Source of the DNA: Kosakonia oryziphila
Lineage (GTDB): Bacteria > Pseudomonadota > Gammaproteobacteria > Enterobacterales > Enterobacteriaceae
Assembly (NCBI RefSeq): GCF_900094795.1
Contig: NZ_FMBC01000016.1
Coordinates: 25,226 to 89,225, forward strand
DNA length: 64,000 bases
Direction: 5' to 3'
Part shown: positions 54,948 to 64,000 of the stretch, piece after piece
How the letters are laid out: each line of letters begins with the position of its first letter
Numbering within the stretch: position 1 is the stretch's first letter
Program-made: the position numbers and the translations under genes
The notes under the pieces: model-generated
Seen by the model: the letters and a program-made list of their open reading frames with translations, nothing else
Told to the model about the DNA's origin: nothing
The model's database searches: none

Positions 54948-55683
54948 AAACCCGAAAGCCGGGGTTGAGGAAGGATTCGCGCGGGGTGTAATCCAGTGTA
55001 CGCCCCTGCCAGTCGCGAACATGCGCCCCGGCTGCTACCGCAACAGCATGCCCTGCCGCCGTATCCCAGACGCTGGTCGGCCCGAAACGCGGATAGAGCT
55101 GGGCTTTCCCTTCCGCAACCAGGCAGAACTTCAGCGATGAACCAATTGCCGTGGTTTGATGTTCGCCTAGTTGCTGTAAATACTCTTTCAGTTCATCGTC
55201 GGCGTGGGAGCGGCTGACCACGACCAGAGGCGGACGCGCATTACGCACCTGAATCTGCTGGTGATGTCCCGCTTCCTCCTTCCACGCTTTTCCTTCATCG
55301 GCAGAATACATCACTTTCAGAACCGGCGCGTAGACTACGCCCAGCACAGGTTTTCCCTCGTCAATCAGGGCGATATTAACCGTGAACTCGCCGTTACGCT
55401 TGATAAACTCTTTGGTGCCGTCCAGCGGATCCACCAGCCAATAGCGTCCCCATGTCTGGCGAATTTCCCACGCGGGCGGATCCTCTTCCGAGAGCACCGG
55501 GATATCCGGTGTCAGCGCCTGCAGACCGCGTACAATCACGCCGTGGGCCGCAATATCTGCGGCGGTCACCGGGGAATCATCCACCTTGCTGGTGACCTCC
55601 ATCGGTTTGTGACCGTCATACACCTGCATAATGGCGTCACCCGCTTCCCGCGCGAGTTGGCAAATTGCATCTAACATATCCAC
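54937..55683 (-). CDS. cysQ: 3'(2'),5'-bisphosphate nucleotidase CysQ
   Basis: A 248-residue inositol-monophosphatase superfamily enzyme that removes the 3'-phosphate of PAP/PAPS, controlling sulfur assimilation. Metal motifs are in order SEEDPP (about 65), [13 protein letters not shown] (about 82-94) and [16 protein letters not shown] (near 205). It overlaps the end of ytfJ by 11 bp and is divergent from cpdB, another 3'-nucleotide enzyme, as in E. coli. Confidence 0.97.
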   Translation of the reverse strand: MDMLDAICQLAREAGDAIMQVYDGHKPMEVTSKVDDSPVTAADIAAHGVIVRGLQALTPDIPVLSEEDPPAWEIRQTWGRYWLVDPLDGTKEFIKRNGEFTVNIALIDEGKPVLGVVYAPVLKVMYSADEGKAWKEEAGHHQQIQVRNARPPLVVVSRSHADDELKEYLQQLGEHQTTAIGSSLKFCLVAEGKAQLYPRFGPTSVWDTAAGHAVAVAAGAHVRDWQGRTLDYTPRESFLNPGFRVSIY

Positions 55684-55867
55684 CTCTTATCTGTTCAGTG
55701 GTTTGTAACTCGTTGTTTTACTTATATCGCATTGCGCTGGAATCTGCCATCTGTGATAGCGATTGCGTTTTCTTTGCTCACTTTTATGTCAGTATTCACA
55801 GTTCTGTAAGCAACAAAATGTACATAACAGTTTCTTTTGTGGCTTAGTTCGAAAAAGGATGCCTCTG

Positions 55868-57814
55868 ATGATTAAGTTTAGTGCAACGCTTCTGGCGACG
55901 CTGATTGCGGCCAGCGTGCAGGCTGCAACGGTGGATTTGCGTATTCTGGAAACCACTGATTTGCATAGCAACATGATGGATTTTGATTACTACAAAGATA
56001 CCGCGACGGAAAAATTCGGACTGGTGCGCACTGCCAGCCTGATCAACGCCGCACGGGGCGAAGTCAAAAACAGCGTGCTGGTGGATAACGGCGACTTAAT
56101 CCAGGGCAGTCCGCTGGGCGACTATATGGCGGCAAAGGGGCTTAAAGCCGGGGACATTCATCCGGTCTATAAGGCAATGAATACCCTTGATTACGCCGTT
56201 GGTAACCTCGGCAATCACGAATTTAACTACGGCCTTGATTACCTGCACAAAGCACTGACAGGGGCGAAATTCCCTTATGTAAATGCCAATATTATTGATG
56301 CCAAAAGCAAAAAACCGCTGTTCACGCCTTACCTGATTAAAGAGACTGCTGTGCAGGATAAAGAGGGCAAACCCCACACGCTGCGCATCGGTTATATCGG
56401 CTTTGTGCCGCCACAAATCATGGTGTGGGATAAAGCCAACCTCAGCGGCAAAGTGACGGTCAATGACATCACCGAAACCGCGCGCCGCTACGTGCCGGAA
56501 ATGCGCGCCAAAGGTGCTGATCTGGTGGTCGTGGTGGCACACTCCGGGCTGTCGGCGGAGCCATATCAGGCAATGGCGGAAAACTCCGTTTACTACCTGA
56601 GCGAAGTGCCGGGTGTCGATGCCATTCTGTTTGGTCACGCTCATGCCGTCTTCCCGGGTAAAGATTTTGCCGCCATCAAAGGCGCAGATATCAGCAAAGG
56701 CACGCTGAATGGTATTCCGTCGGTGATGCCGGGCATGTGGGGCGATCATCTTGGCGTCGTCGATCTGGTGTTGAACAACGATTCAGGCAAATGGCAGGTG
56801 ACACAATCCAAAGCCGAAGCGCGCCCCATCTACGACGCAGCGGCGAAGAAAGCCCTCGTTGGCGAGGACAGCAAATTGGTCGAGATCCTAAAACACGATC
56901 ATGACGCCACGCGTCATTTTGTGGGGAAGGCAATTGGTCAATCGGCCGATAACATGTACAGCTACCTGTCGCTGGTGCAGGACGATCCGACTGTACAGGT
57001 GGTGAATAACGCGCAAAAAGCTTACGTGGAACGCTTTATTCAGGGCGATCCCGATCTGGCGAAACTGCCGGTGCTCTCTGCTGCCGCTCCATTTAAAGCG
57101 GGTGGGCGTAAAAACGATCCTGCCAGTTTTGTTGAAGTGGAAAAAGGTCAGCTCACGTTCCGTAATGCCGCTGATCTCTATCTCTACCCCAACACGTTAG
57201 TGGTGGTAAAAGCGACCGGTAAAGAAGTAAAAGAGTGGCTGGAGTGTTCTGCCGGGCAATTTAATCAAATCGATCCCAACAGCGATAAGCCGCAAAGCCT
57301 GATTAACTGGGATGGTTTCCGCACCTATAACTTCGACGTTATTGACGGCGTGAAATATCAGATCGATGTGACGCAACCTGCGCGTTACGATGGCGAATGC
57401 CAGAGTATAAACCCGCAGGCGGAGCGTATTAAGGATCTGACGTTCAACGGCAAGCCTATCGATCCGAATGCGGTTTTCCTCGTCGCCACCAATAATTACC
57501 GCGCCTACGGCGGTAAGTTTGCCGGAACCGGCGACAGCCATATCGCTTTTGCTTCGCCGGATGAAAACCGCGCCGTGCTGGCAAAGTGGATCAGCGATGA
57601 AACGAAGCGCGTCGGGGAAATCCATCCCGCCGCAGATAACAACTGGCAACTGGCACCGGTTCACACAAGCCACAAGCTGGATATTCGTTTTGAAACTGCG
57701 CCGACGGAGAAAGCCGCCGCGTTTATTAAACAGAACGCACGTTATCCGATGCAAAAAGTGGGGAACGACGAAGTCGGTTTCGCGATTTATAGCATCAATT
57801 TAAACAAGTCCTGA
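55868..57814 (+). CDS. cpdB: 2',3'-cyclic-nucleotide 2'-phosphodiesterase/3'-nucleotidase
   Basis: A 648-residue periplasmic enzyme (E. coli 647) that opens 2',3'-cyclic nucleotides and removes 3'-phosphate, scavenging RNA breakdown products. A signal peptide ([17 protein letters not shown]) precedes the metallophosphatase domain: [45 protein letters not shown]. The C-terminal 5'-nucleotidase domain begins near residue 360. The ATG at 55868 is chosen over the frame opening at 55763 because it begins the signal peptide and follows AAAAAGGATGCCTCTG. Confidence 0.97.
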   Translation: MIKFSATLLATLIAASVQAATVDLRILETTDLHSNMMDFDYYKDTATEKFGLVRTASLINAARGEVKNSVLVDNGDLIQGSPLGDYMAAKGLKAGDIHPVYKAMNTLDYAVGNLGNHEFNYGLDYLHKALTGAKFPYVNANIIDAKSKKPLFTPYLIKETAVQDKEGKPHTLRIGYIGFVPPQIMVWDKANLSGKVTVNDITETARRYVPEMRAKGADLVVVVAHSGLSAEPYQAMAENSVYYLSEVPGVDAILFGHAHAVFPGKDFAAIKGADISKGTLNGIPSVMPGMWGDHLGVVDLVLNNDSGKWQVTQSKAEARPIYDAAAKKALVGEDSKLVEILKHDHDATRHFVGKAIGQSADNMYSYLSLVQDDPTVQVVNNAQKAYVERFIQGDPDLAKLPVLSAAAPFKAGGRKNDPASFVEVEKGQLTFRNAADLYLYPNTLVVVKATGKEVKEWLECSAGQFNQIDPNSDKPQSLINWDGFRTYNFDVIDGVKYQIDVTQPARYDGECQSINPQAERIKDLTFNGKPIDPNAVFLVATNNYRAYGGKFAGTGDSHIAFASPDENRAVLAKWISDETKRVGEIHPAADNNWQLAPVHTSHKLDIRFETAPTEKAAAFIKQNARYPMQKVGNDEVGFAIYSINLNKS

Positions 57815-57886
57815 TTAACCCGGTCCGGAAGATATACCTTTTATCGTCCGGTATCATCCAGTCGGCGCAGCGCTATCCGGCATCTT

Positions 57887-57919
57887 GCCGGGTGGCGCTG
57901 ATGCTTACCGGGTCTACGC
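57887..57919. repeat. REP-like element after cpdB
   Basis: TGCCGGGTGGCGCTGATGCT followed by TACCGGGTCTACG matches a REP unit. A degenerate partner (GTCGGCGCAGCGCTATCCGG) precedes it at 57871-57890, so the pair looks like a BIME between the convergent cpdB and ytfH. Confidence 0.75.
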
Positions 57920-58306
57920 CACCTGTTTCGCATGATGCGCCAGCACCTGTGGAATATTCAGTTCTATCCAGTCCGCCAGCGCGGCCACCTTCTCGCTGAC
58001 CTCCTCGCCGAGTGGGGTCAGACTATACTCAACATGCGGTGGTACAACCGGGTACGCGACACGGTTAATAAAACCATCCTGCTCCAGCCATTGCAGGCTT
58101 TGCGACAGCATCTTTTCGCTCACGCCGCCCATCTTGCGGCGTAGATCGCTAAAACGGTACGTGCCATCACGCAGCGCCACGAGGATCAACACGCCCCAGC
58201 GGCTGGTCACATGTTTGAGGACATCCCGCGACGGACACTGCTCGGCGAACAAATTACCGTCGCGTATCTGTTCACTCAAGGTCTGGGGTGCAGAAACTGT
58301 TTTCAT
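57914..58306 (-). CDS. ytfH: HxlR-family regulator YtfH
   Basis: A 130-residue winged-helix regulator of the HxlR/MarR-like family. The conserved CPSRDVLKHVTSRWGVLILVAL carries the N-terminal Cys found in redox-sensing relatives (HypR, QorR), followed by LRRKMGGVSEKMLSQSLQWLEQDGFINR (recognition helix and wing). It is divergent from qorB by 84 bp and very probably controls it. Length is close to E. coli YtfH (126). Confidence 0.92.
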   Translation of the reverse strand: MKTVSAPQTLSEQIRDGNLFAEQCPSRDVLKHVTSRWGVLILVALRDGTYRFSDLRRKMGGVSEKMLSQSLQWLEQDGFINRVAYPVVPPHVEYSLTPLGEEVSEKVAALADWIELNIPQVLAHHAKQVA

Positions 58307-58318
58307 ACTTACCTTTTT

Positions 58319-58341
58319 GTACGTACTTACTAAAAGTTAGT
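58319..58341. promoter_or_regulatory. Candidate YtfH operator in the ytfH-qorB intergenic region
   Basis: Two palindromes lie side by side: GTACGTAC (58319-58326) and ACTAA-AAG-TTAGT (58329-58341). HxlR regulators bind such short inverted repeats between divergent genes. Which of the two is the operator is unknown. Confidence 0.45.
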
Positions 58342-58390
58342 TTGAGTGATAGCTTACCACAACACTCACTGAACACGTAAGGAGAACACC

Positions 58391-59239
58391 ATGATCGCAC
58401 TTACCGGCGCAACCGGCCACCTGGGCCAGTTTGTGGTAGAAGAGCTGTTGAAAACCGTCGCGGCAAAACAAATCGTCGCCATTGTTCGTAACCCGGCGAA
58501 AGCCGAAGCGCTGAGCAAACAGGGTGTACTGGTGCGTCAGGCCGACTACGGCGACCAGGCCGCGCTAACGCAGGCGCTGGCAGGCGTCGATAAACTGTTG
58601 CTGATCTCCAGTAGCGAAGTGGGCCAGCGCGCCGCACAGCACCGTAATGTAATCAATGCTGCTAAAACCGCAGGGGTGAAATTTATCGCCTACACCAGCC
58701 TGCTGCATGCGGATAAATCCCCTCTCGGCCTGCACGTCGAACATGTCGAAACCGAGAAAATGCTCGCTGAATCCGGCATTCCGTATGCATTACTGCGCAA
58801 CGGCTGGTACAGCGAAAACTACCTTGCCAGCGCACCAGCGGCACTGGCGCACGGTGTCTTTATTGGGGCCGCAGGTGACGGCAAAATAGCCTCGGCGACC
58901 CGCGCGGATTATGCTGCCGCTGCTGCTCGTGTGCTTAGCGAAGAGGGCCATGCCGGGAAAGTTTATGAACTGGCGGGTGATACCGGCTGGACATTGAGCG
59001 AACTGGCCGCCCTGTTAAGTAAAACCAGCGGCAAAAACATCGTTTATCAAAACCTGAGCGAGGCGGATTTTGCCGCTGCGCTAAAAGGCGCTGGCCTGCC
59101 GGACGTGTTTGCTAATCTGCTGGCGGATTCCGATGCCGGAGCCGCAAAAGGCGGTCTGTTTGATGACAGCAAAACGCTCAGCAAGATGATTGGCCGCCCG
59201 ACCACGCCGATCGCTGACAGCGTCAATGCCCTGGCGTGA
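58391..59239 (+). CDS. qorB: Quinone oxidoreductase 2
   Basis: A 282-residue NmrA-like SDR (atypical short-chain dehydrogenase), QorB/YtfG, which reduces quinones with NADPH. MIALTGATGHLGQFVVEELL holds the glycine-rich NADP motif TGATGHLG (residues 5-12), and NGWYSENYL and FIGAAGDGKIASATRADYAAAAARVL are typical of the family. GGAGAACACC precedes the ATG. Divergent from ytfH as in E. coli. Confidence 0.95.
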   Translation: MIALTGATGHLGQFVVEELLKTVAAKQIVAIVRNPAKAEALSKQGVLVRQADYGDQAALTQALAGVDKLLLISSSEVGQRAAQHRNVINAAKTAGVKFIAYTSLLHADKSPLGLHVEHVETEKMLAESGIPYALLRNGWYSENYLASAPAALAHGVFIGAAGDGKIASATRADYAAAAARVLSEEGHAGKVYELAGDTGWTLSELAALLSKTSGKNIVYQNLSEADFAAALKGAGLPDVFANLLADSDAGAAKGGLFDDSKTLSKMIGRPTTPIADSVNALA

Positions 59240-59320
59240 CGGTTAAATATTGGTTAATTTTTGTAGCCTGCCGCCGGGTCATCCTGAATAATGCAGCGAT
59301 GACCCGCGTGGAGAAGCATT

Positions 59321-60145
59321 GTGGAAGGCGTACCAGAACAGTTTAACGACGAGCGAGATTGCGCGCGCTTCCGCCATCTGGCAAAGGTGCCGGGCGTTGA
59401 GCTGTACCACGCGCATATTTCCCGTTACGCGTTCGAACCCCACACCCATGAAGCGTTTGGCATTGGCGCCATTGAAGCCGGTGCCGAACGCTTTCGCTAT
59501 CGCGGTACGCAGTATGTCGCCCCGGCCAATTCCGTGGTCACTATGAACCCCGACGAGCTGCATACTGGTGAAGCGGCAGCCGACGACGGCTGGCGTTATC
59601 GCATGGTCTATCTCGATCCGCAGTTGCTTGAGGAGGTGACCGGCGTCCGCCAGTGGTGGTTCAGCGAGGTAATGCGTCCCGATCCGCTACGCACCCGGCA
59701 GATCTGCTCGCAGATCCATGGCCTGTGGCACACCGATGATCCGCTGGCGCAGCAAGGTATTTTGCTGGATCTGATCGATACTTTTCGCCCGCTGGCGCAT
59801 CACGCGCCGCAGCGCCCGGAAGGCGCACACCGTTTTGAACGCGTACGCGACTATCTGCACGACAACTATATGCGCAGCCTGACGCTGGACGAGTTAGCGA
59901 GCGTTGCTGCGCTTAGCCCGTACCATTTTCAACGCAAGTTCAAGGCGTACTTCCATGTCACGCCACACCAGATGTTAATGGCGATCCGCCTGTGGCGGGC
60001 AAAAGCGTTTCTCACGCAGGGTATGCCTGCGGCAGACGTCGCTGCCATGACCGGGCTGACGGATCAATCGCATCTGACACGCGCCTTTACCCACCGCTAC
60101 GGCATCACGCCAGTGCGTTACCAGAAGCAAGTTATCCGCCGTTAA
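59321..60145 (+). CDS. AraC-family transcriptional regulator
   Basis: A 274-residue AraC regulator with an N-terminal cupin-like ligand domain (YHAHISRYAFEPHTHEAFGIGAIEAG) and two C-terminal HTH motifs (LTLDELASVAALSPYHFQRKFKAYF; AADVAAMTGLTDQSHLTRAFTHRYGITP). It starts with GTG at 59321 after GGAG at correct spacing; no in-frame ATG fits. It is followed after 72 bp by a DMT exporter on the same strand, an arrangement commonly seen for regulator-exporter pairs. Ligand unknown. Confidence 0.88.
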   Translation: MEGVPEQFNDERDCARFRHLAKVPGVELYHAHISRYAFEPHTHEAFGIGAIEAGAERFRYRGTQYVAPANSVVTMNPDELHTGEAAADDGWRYRMVYLDPQLLEEVTGVRQWWFSEVMRPDPLRTRQICSQIHGLWHTDDPLAQQGILLDLIDTFRPLAHHAPQRPEGAHRFERVRDYLHDNYMRSLTLDELASVAALSPYHFQRKFKAYFHVTPHQMLMAIRLWRAKAFLTQGMPAADVAAMTGLTDQSHLTRAFTHRYGITPVRYQKQVIRR

Positions 60146-60217
60146 AGCGCAATCTCATACAATATTTTGCACCATCGCTTCCCTACACTGGCGACAGCCA
60201 ATGTAAACGTGGATGGA

Positions 60218-61186
60218 ATGATGATTAGTGGTGTGTTGTATGCCCTGCTTGCCGGGCTGTTGTGGGGCTTAATTTTTGTTGGGCCGCTGATCGTGCCGGA
60301 TTACCCGGCGGTATTGCAATCCACTGGTCGTTATCTGGCGCTGGGCCTGATCGCCCTGCCGCTGGCGTGGCTCGGTCGAGTACGTTTGCGCCAGTTAACG
60401 CGCGGCGACTGGATGACTGCGCTGGCACTGACGATGATGGGTAACCTGATTTATTACGTCTGTCTGGCGAGCGCCATCCAGCGTACTGGCGCGCCGGTAT
60501 CGACCATGATCATCGCCACCCTGCCGGTGGTGATTCCGGTGTGTGCCAACCTGCTCTATAGCCAGCGGGACGGCAAACTCTCCTGGCGTCGGCTGGCGCC
60601 CACGCTTGCCTGCATCGCTATTGGTCTGATGTGCGTCAATATCGCCGAATTGCGCCATGGTCTGCCGGGTTTCACCTGGAGCCGTTACGGTTCGGGGATC
60701 GCACTGGCCTTTACCTCGGTGGGTTGCTGGGCATGGTATGCCCTGCGTAACGCCCGCTGGTTGCGGGAGAACCCGGATAAAAACCCGATGATGTGGGCGA
60801 CGGCGCAGGCGCTGGTCACATTGCCTGTCTCGCTGATCGGTTATCTCGCCGCCTGCCTGTGGCTTGGTGTACAACAACCCGATTTTCCCCTGCCGTTCGG
60901 CCCGCATCCGCTGGTGTTTGTCGTGCTGATGTTTGCTATTGCCGTGCTCTGCTCGTGGGTAGGCGCGCTATGCTGGAATATCGCCTGCCAGAGTCTGCCA
61001 ACGGTTATAGTCGGCCCGCTGATTGTTTTCGAAACGCTGGCCGGGCTGCTTTATACCTTCCTGTTGCGCCAGAGCATCCCGCCGCTGCTCACCTTTTGCG
61101 GCGTTGTGTTGCTGGTGTGTGGCGTGGTGATGGCGGTGCTGTCTAAACCGCAAAAAGTAAGTGTTATTTCAGTAGCGCAGGAATAA
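60218..61186 (+). CDS. DMT-family (EamA) exporter
   Basis: A 322-residue inner-membrane protein with ten predicted segments and two EamA domains; the drug/metabolite transporter superfamily exports amino acids or other metabolites. Typical start GVLYALLAGLLWGLIFVGPL and the C-terminal PLIVFETLAGLLYTFLL and CGVVLLVCGVVM are seen. ATG 60218 or 60221 fit the GGATGG ribosome site; the longer frame to 60167 is not conserved. Substrate unknown; likely controlled by the AraC protein upstream. Confidence 0.85.
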   Translation: MMISGVLYALLAGLLWGLIFVGPLIVPDYPAVLQSTGRYLALGLIALPLAWLGRVRLRQLTRGDWMTALALTMMGNLIYYVCLASAIQRTGAPVSTMIIATLPVVIPVCANLLYSQRDGKLSWRRLAPTLACIAIGLMCVNIAELRHGLPGFTWSRYGSGIALAFTSVGCWAWYALRNARWLRENPDKNPMMWATAQALVTLPVSLIGYLAACLWLGVQQPDFPLPFGPHPLVFVVLMFAIAVLCSWVGALCWNIACQSLPTVIVGPLIVFETLAGLLYTFLLRQSIPPLLTFCGVVLLVCGVVMAVLSKPQKVSVISVAQE

Positions 61187-61211
61187 AAAACCCGGCGTCA
61201 TTGCGCCGGGT
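61184..61211 (-). terminator. Terminator of the Tsr-like MCP gene (minus strand)
   Basis: Stem ACCCGGCG / CGCCGGGT with a 6-nt loop; on the minus strand it is followed by a run of T residues (A-run at 61184-61190 on the plus strand). It overlaps the stop of the convergent DMT gene. Confidence 0.85.
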
Positions 61212-61233
61212 CTGGTCAGCCTGAAGCGAGGAT

Positions 61234-62889
61234 TTAGAAGGTTTCCCAGTTCGCTTCGCTAAGGCTCTCTGCGGCTTTCGCCTGCGGTTTGCTGTCCGGT
61301 TTTACCAGCGCAGGCGTGCGCAAGCTGCGGTTACGGTTGATTTTAAATACCGCTACCGTTTCCGTCAGGCGTGCGGCCTGCTCTTCCAGCGCGGCTGCTG
61401 CGGCAGCAGATTCTTCCACCAGCGAGGCGTTCTGCTGAGTAACGCGATCCATCTCAGCAACAGCCTGACCCACCTGGTCGATACCGCGGCTTTGCTCATC
61501 CGAAGCCGATGAGATTTCGCCCATGATATCCGACACGCGGGTGACCGCACTGACGATCTCTTTCATTGTATCTCCGGCTTGATGTACCAGCTCAGCGCCT
61601 GCGTCAACGCGGCTGCCGGAATCTTCGATCAGCCCTTTGATCTCTTTCGCCGCCTGCGCGCTGCGCTGCGCCAGCGTACGAACTTCGCCAGCAACGACGG
61701 CGAAACCGCGGCCTTGTTCGCCAGCGCGGGCGGCTTCAACCGCAGCGTTCAGCGCCAGGATATTGGTCTGGAAGGCGATGCCGTCGATCACGTTGGTGAT
61801 TTGCGCGATTTTGCTGGAGCTAGTGGCAATTTCGTCCATCGTACGCACCACGCCCTCCACAACCTGACCACCTTTTTTCGCCGTGCTGGAGGCATTCTGC
61901 GCCAGTTGCGTCGCCTGGCGGGCGTTGTCGGCGTTCTGCTTCACCGTTGCTGTCAGCTGTTCCATGCTGGCCGCAGTCTCTTCCAACGAGGCTGCTTGCT
62001 GCTCGGTACGGGAAGAGAGATCGTTGCTACCGGCTGAAATTTCTCCCGCACCGGTATAAATGGTATCGGCGCCATCGCGAACCACGCTGACGGTTTTCGT
62101 CAGTGACTGCTGCATCTCCTGCACGTTTTGCGCCAGCAGCGCCATCTCGTTTTTGCCTTCGGCATCGATTGCGTGTGTTAAATCGCCTGCCGCAATGTAA
62201 CGGATATGCCCTATCACTTCATGCAGCGGTTTCAGCAGTACACGCTGCATCGCCATCCAACTGATGATGATCACGGCCAGAACAACAACCATGACGACAC
62301 CCAGAATCCACAGGATACGCTGGTAATCACTCTCGTTTTCGATCACGCCCTGGCTCGCCAGTACAGCCTGAGCATCCCGCCATGCGCGGTAGCTTTTCTG
62401 CATAGCGACCTGTTTTTCTTCAGCATTCTGGCGGAACATATCTTCCAGATTGCCCGCCATCAGCAGACGGTTCATTTCTGTCAGCGTCGCATGGTAAATG
62501 CCGTACTGTTTTTCCAGGTCACTGGAAAGATTTGGATCCAGCCCCGGCGTGTTCGTTATCGATTTGTATTTTTCAAAATACTTTTGCGCCTGATTCAGCA
62601 AGTCAGTAGTCGTGTTGACCAGCTCGCTCAGTTGCCCGCCATTGATCTGGCCGGCGGCGCTACCTTGTAAGCGCAACATACCGCGGTTCAACGTGACGCG
62701 CGCCTGGTTAAGGCTAATCCAGGCATCGGTGAACGCAGAAACGTTCTGGCTGGAGAGATGAGAAACGTTAAAATTGTTTTTGTCATTATTCAAAGCGCTG
62801 ACAAACACGCCGGCAGAGATAAGCTGCATCGTACCCAGTACGAGCAATACCATAATTAGTAATGTAATAACTTTAATACGCTTGAACAT
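61234..62889 (-). CDS. Tsr-like methyl-accepting chemotaxis protein
   Basis: A 551-residue chemoreceptor, the same length as E. coli Tsr. TM1 (about 9-30), a periplasmic four-helix ligand domain with [13 protein letters not shown] (the Arg of LNR corresponds to the Tsr/Tar amino acid-binding Arg), TM2 (about 190-212), HAMP, and the signalling hairpin [20 protein letters not shown]. It ends in NWETF, the CheR/CheB tether, so it should be a major adapting receptor. The periplasmic domain differs from Tsr, so the ligand is not assigned. Confidence 0.92.
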   Translation of the reverse strand: MFKRIKVITLLIMVLLVLGTMQLISAGVFVSALNNDKNNFNVSHLSSQNVSAFTDAWISLNQARVTLNRGMLRLQGSAAGQINGGQLSELVNTTTDLLNQAQKYFEKYKSITNTPGLDPNLSSDLEKQYGIYHATLTEMNRLLMAGNLEDMFRQNAEEKQVAMQKSYRAWRDAQAVLASQGVIENESDYQRILWILGVVMVVVLAVIIISWMAMQRVLLKPLHEVIGHIRYIAAGDLTHAIDAEGKNEMALLAQNVQEMQQSLTKTVSVVRDGADTIYTGAGEISAGSNDLSSRTEQQAASLEETAASMEQLTATVKQNADNARQATQLAQNASSTAKKGGQVVEGVVRTMDEIATSSSKIAQITNVIDGIAFQTNILALNAAVEAARAGEQGRGFAVVAGEVRTLAQRSAQAAKEIKGLIEDSGSRVDAGAELVHQAGDTMKEIVSAVTRVSDIMGEISSASDEQSRGIDQVGQAVAEMDRVTQQNASLVEESAAAAAALEEQAARLTETVAVFKINRNRSLRTPALVKPDSKPQAKAAESLSEANWETF

Positions 62890-63113
62890 AATAGGCCTTC
62901 TTTTAATATGGGAATGGTCTAAGTATCTGTATCGGCAGCGTTACGTAGTTGTTTAATCCAGATACAAAGTCACATCCAAAATTTTTCAATAAAGTTACTC
63001 ATATTCAACAAGTTAGCATGCACAATATTTTTTGTGACAAATGTCACATTTTTGTGTAATTAGGGCATAAGCCAGTTTTTACCCCACTCCCAAAGGGGTA
63101 TATCATTGATGAA

Positions 63114-63136
63114 AAGATGTATTTAAAATGCATTTT
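63114..63136 (+). promoter_or_regulatory. NsrR operator upstream of ytfE
   Basis: AAGATGTATTT-A-AAATGCATTTT is an 11-1-11 imperfect inverted repeat that matches the NsrR consensus (AAGATGCATTT and its complement) in nearly all positions. It lies 26 bp before the ytfE start. NsrR is the nitric oxide-sensing repressor of ytfE in E. coli. Confidence 0.85.
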
Positions 63137-63161
63137 ATAATTTCACGATGAGGTAACTGCT

Positions 63162-63824
63162 ATGGCTTTTCGCGATCAACCCCTGGGTGAGCTGGCGCTC
63201 TCAATCCCTCGCGCTTCCGCACTGTTCCGTCAATACGATATGGACTACTGCTGCGGTGGTAAGCAAACACTGGGGCGCTCTGCGGCGCGCAAAGAGCTGG
63301 ATATTGATGTGATTGAAATCGAGCTGGCAAAACTAGCCGAGCAGCCCATCGAGAAAGACTGGCGCGTTGCTAAACTTTCGGAAATCATCGACCACATTAT
63401 CGTGCGTTACCATAATCGCCACCGCGAACAACTGCCGGAACTGATTTTGCAGGCCACCAAAGTGGAACGCGTGCATGCCGATAAACCGAATGTGCCGCAC
63501 GGATTAACCAAATATTTGACGATGCTGCACCAGGAGCTTTCCAGCCATATGATGAAAGAGGAGCAGATCCTGTTCCCGATGATCAAACAGGGCATGGGTT
63601 CGCAGGCCATTGGGCCGATTACGGTGATGGAGAGTGAACACGATGAAGCTGGTGAATTGCTGGAAGTCATTAAGCACATCACCAACAATGTTACGCCGCC
63701 GCCGGAAGCCTGCACCACCTGGAAAGCCATGTATAACGGCATCAATCTGTTAATTGACGATCTGATGGAACACATCAGTCTGGAAAACAATAACCTGTTT
63801 CCGCGTGCCCTCGCTGGGGAATAA
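63162..63824 (+). CDS. ytfE: Iron-sulfur cluster repair diiron protein YtfE
   Basis: A 220-residue RIC protein, as in E. coli, that repairs iron-sulfur clusters damaged by NO or peroxide. The N-terminal ScdA-like part contains the Cys pair in [14 protein letters not shown] (residues 30-31). The hemerythrin-like domain provides diiron ligands in [42 protein letters not shown] and [18 protein letters not shown] precedes the ATG. NsrR control is indicated by the site upstream. Confidence 0.97.
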   Translation: MAFRDQPLGELALSIPRASALFRQYDMDYCCGGKQTLGRSAARKELDIDVIEIELAKLAEQPIEKDWRVAKLSEIIDHIIVRYHNRHREQLPELILQATKVERVHADKPNVPHGLTKYLTMLHQELSSHMMKEEQILFPMIKQGMGSQAIGPITVMESEHDEAGELLEVIKHITNNVTPPPEACTTWKAMYNGINLLIDDLMEHISLENNNLFPRALAGE

Positions 63825-63970
63825 TAAAAGGCGCCCAAAAGAGCGCCCTTGATTCATGGAAGTTTAGAGCCGCTTTGCGGCTCTCAGACTGCTGACGAAC
63901 CCCATGTTTTTGCATGGGGTTCTTCTTTTGTAGCGACCGCAGGTCGCGATCGCGATATTTTCCCGCTTTA
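63825..63970. repeat. Run of four hairpins downstream of ytfE
   Basis: Four inverted repeats follow each other: AAGGCGC ... GCGCCCTT (about 63829-63850), AGAGCCGC-TTT-GCGGCTCT (about 63866-63885), GAACCCCAT-N7-ATGGGGTTC with a T-rich tail (about 63898-63927), and GCGACC-GCA-GGTCGC (about 63932-63946). The first and third look like terminators. No open reading frame is seen. The rest of the window to 64000 is noncoding as far as can be seen. Confidence 0.6.
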
Positions 63971-64000
63971 ACCTGTCATCACTTTCTCTGGCTTCACAGG

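Overview
The window is chromosomal DNA of a motile member of the Enterobacteriaceae, probably from the Enterobacter/Kosakonia/Klebsiella/Salmonella neighbourhood. The evidence is dense E. coli-like gene order (argI, pyrLBI-ridA, mgtA-treRBC, nrdDG, cybC-pmbA-yjgA, mpl-fbp, ytfQRT-yjfF, ppa-ytfP-tamBA-msrA, ytfLKJ-cysQ-cpdB, ytfH-qorB, ytfE), proteins of near E. coli length, ERIC and REP repeats, two full-length chemoreceptors, and an arginine deiminase operon beside argI as in Salmonella. No prophage, complete insertion sequence, rRNA, tRNA or CRISPR array was seen. The exact genus cannot be fixed by reading alone.

Layout. 1-6700: the end of anabolic argI, yjgK, then an arginine deiminase operon (arcA-arcC-arcB-transporter) behind a 674-bp control region, followed by an ArgR-family regulator. 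6750-9270: the pyrL attenuator, pyrB, pyrI, a tandem pair of ERIC elements carrying hairpin-rich insertions, and ridA. 9470-16920: mgtA with its mgtL leader, then the trehalose genes treR, treB and treC. 17000-20040: anaerobic ribonucleotide reductase nrdD and its activase nrdG, with an ERIC-like element between them.

20045-30580 is the accessory part. It has a RelB/RelE-type toxin-antitoxin pair, a scar made of a truncated AraC gene and a frameshifted, truncated short-chain dehydrogenase, and a ten-gene minus-strand operon. That operon encodes a small PRD protein, an SFCGS-motif protein, DUF4312, two polytopic membrane proteins (DUF4311, DUF4310), an amidohydrolase/deacetylase, a DgaE-type PLP ammonia lyase, a KDGP aldolase, a secreted lactonase-type propeller, and a LicR/MtlR-type activator with EIIB and EIIA domains. 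It is the best candidate here for a poorly described system: it looks like uptake and breakdown of an amino-sugar acid through an uncharacterised transport module that may have PTS-like features.

30940-64000 is mostly conserved core: cytochrome b562, TldE/PmbA, DarP, a secreted DUF4432 epimerase-like protein, Mpl, Fbp, a DUF2569 protein with a disrupted-looking start, an MCP without the C-terminal pentapeptide, the galactofuranose ABC transporter, pyrophosphatase, the TamA/TamB envelope module, MsrA, YtfL/YtfK/YtfJ, CysQ/CpdB, YtfH/QorB, an AraC-DMT exporter pair, a Tsr-like MCP ending in the CheR/CheB pentapeptide, and the iron-sulfur repair protein YtfE behind an NsrR-type operator.

The genes fit together metabolically around carbamoyl phosphate: OTCase (biosynthetic and catabolic), carbamate kinase and aspartate transcarbamoylase lie within 8 kb. 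CysQ and CpdB both handle 3'-phosphonucleotides.
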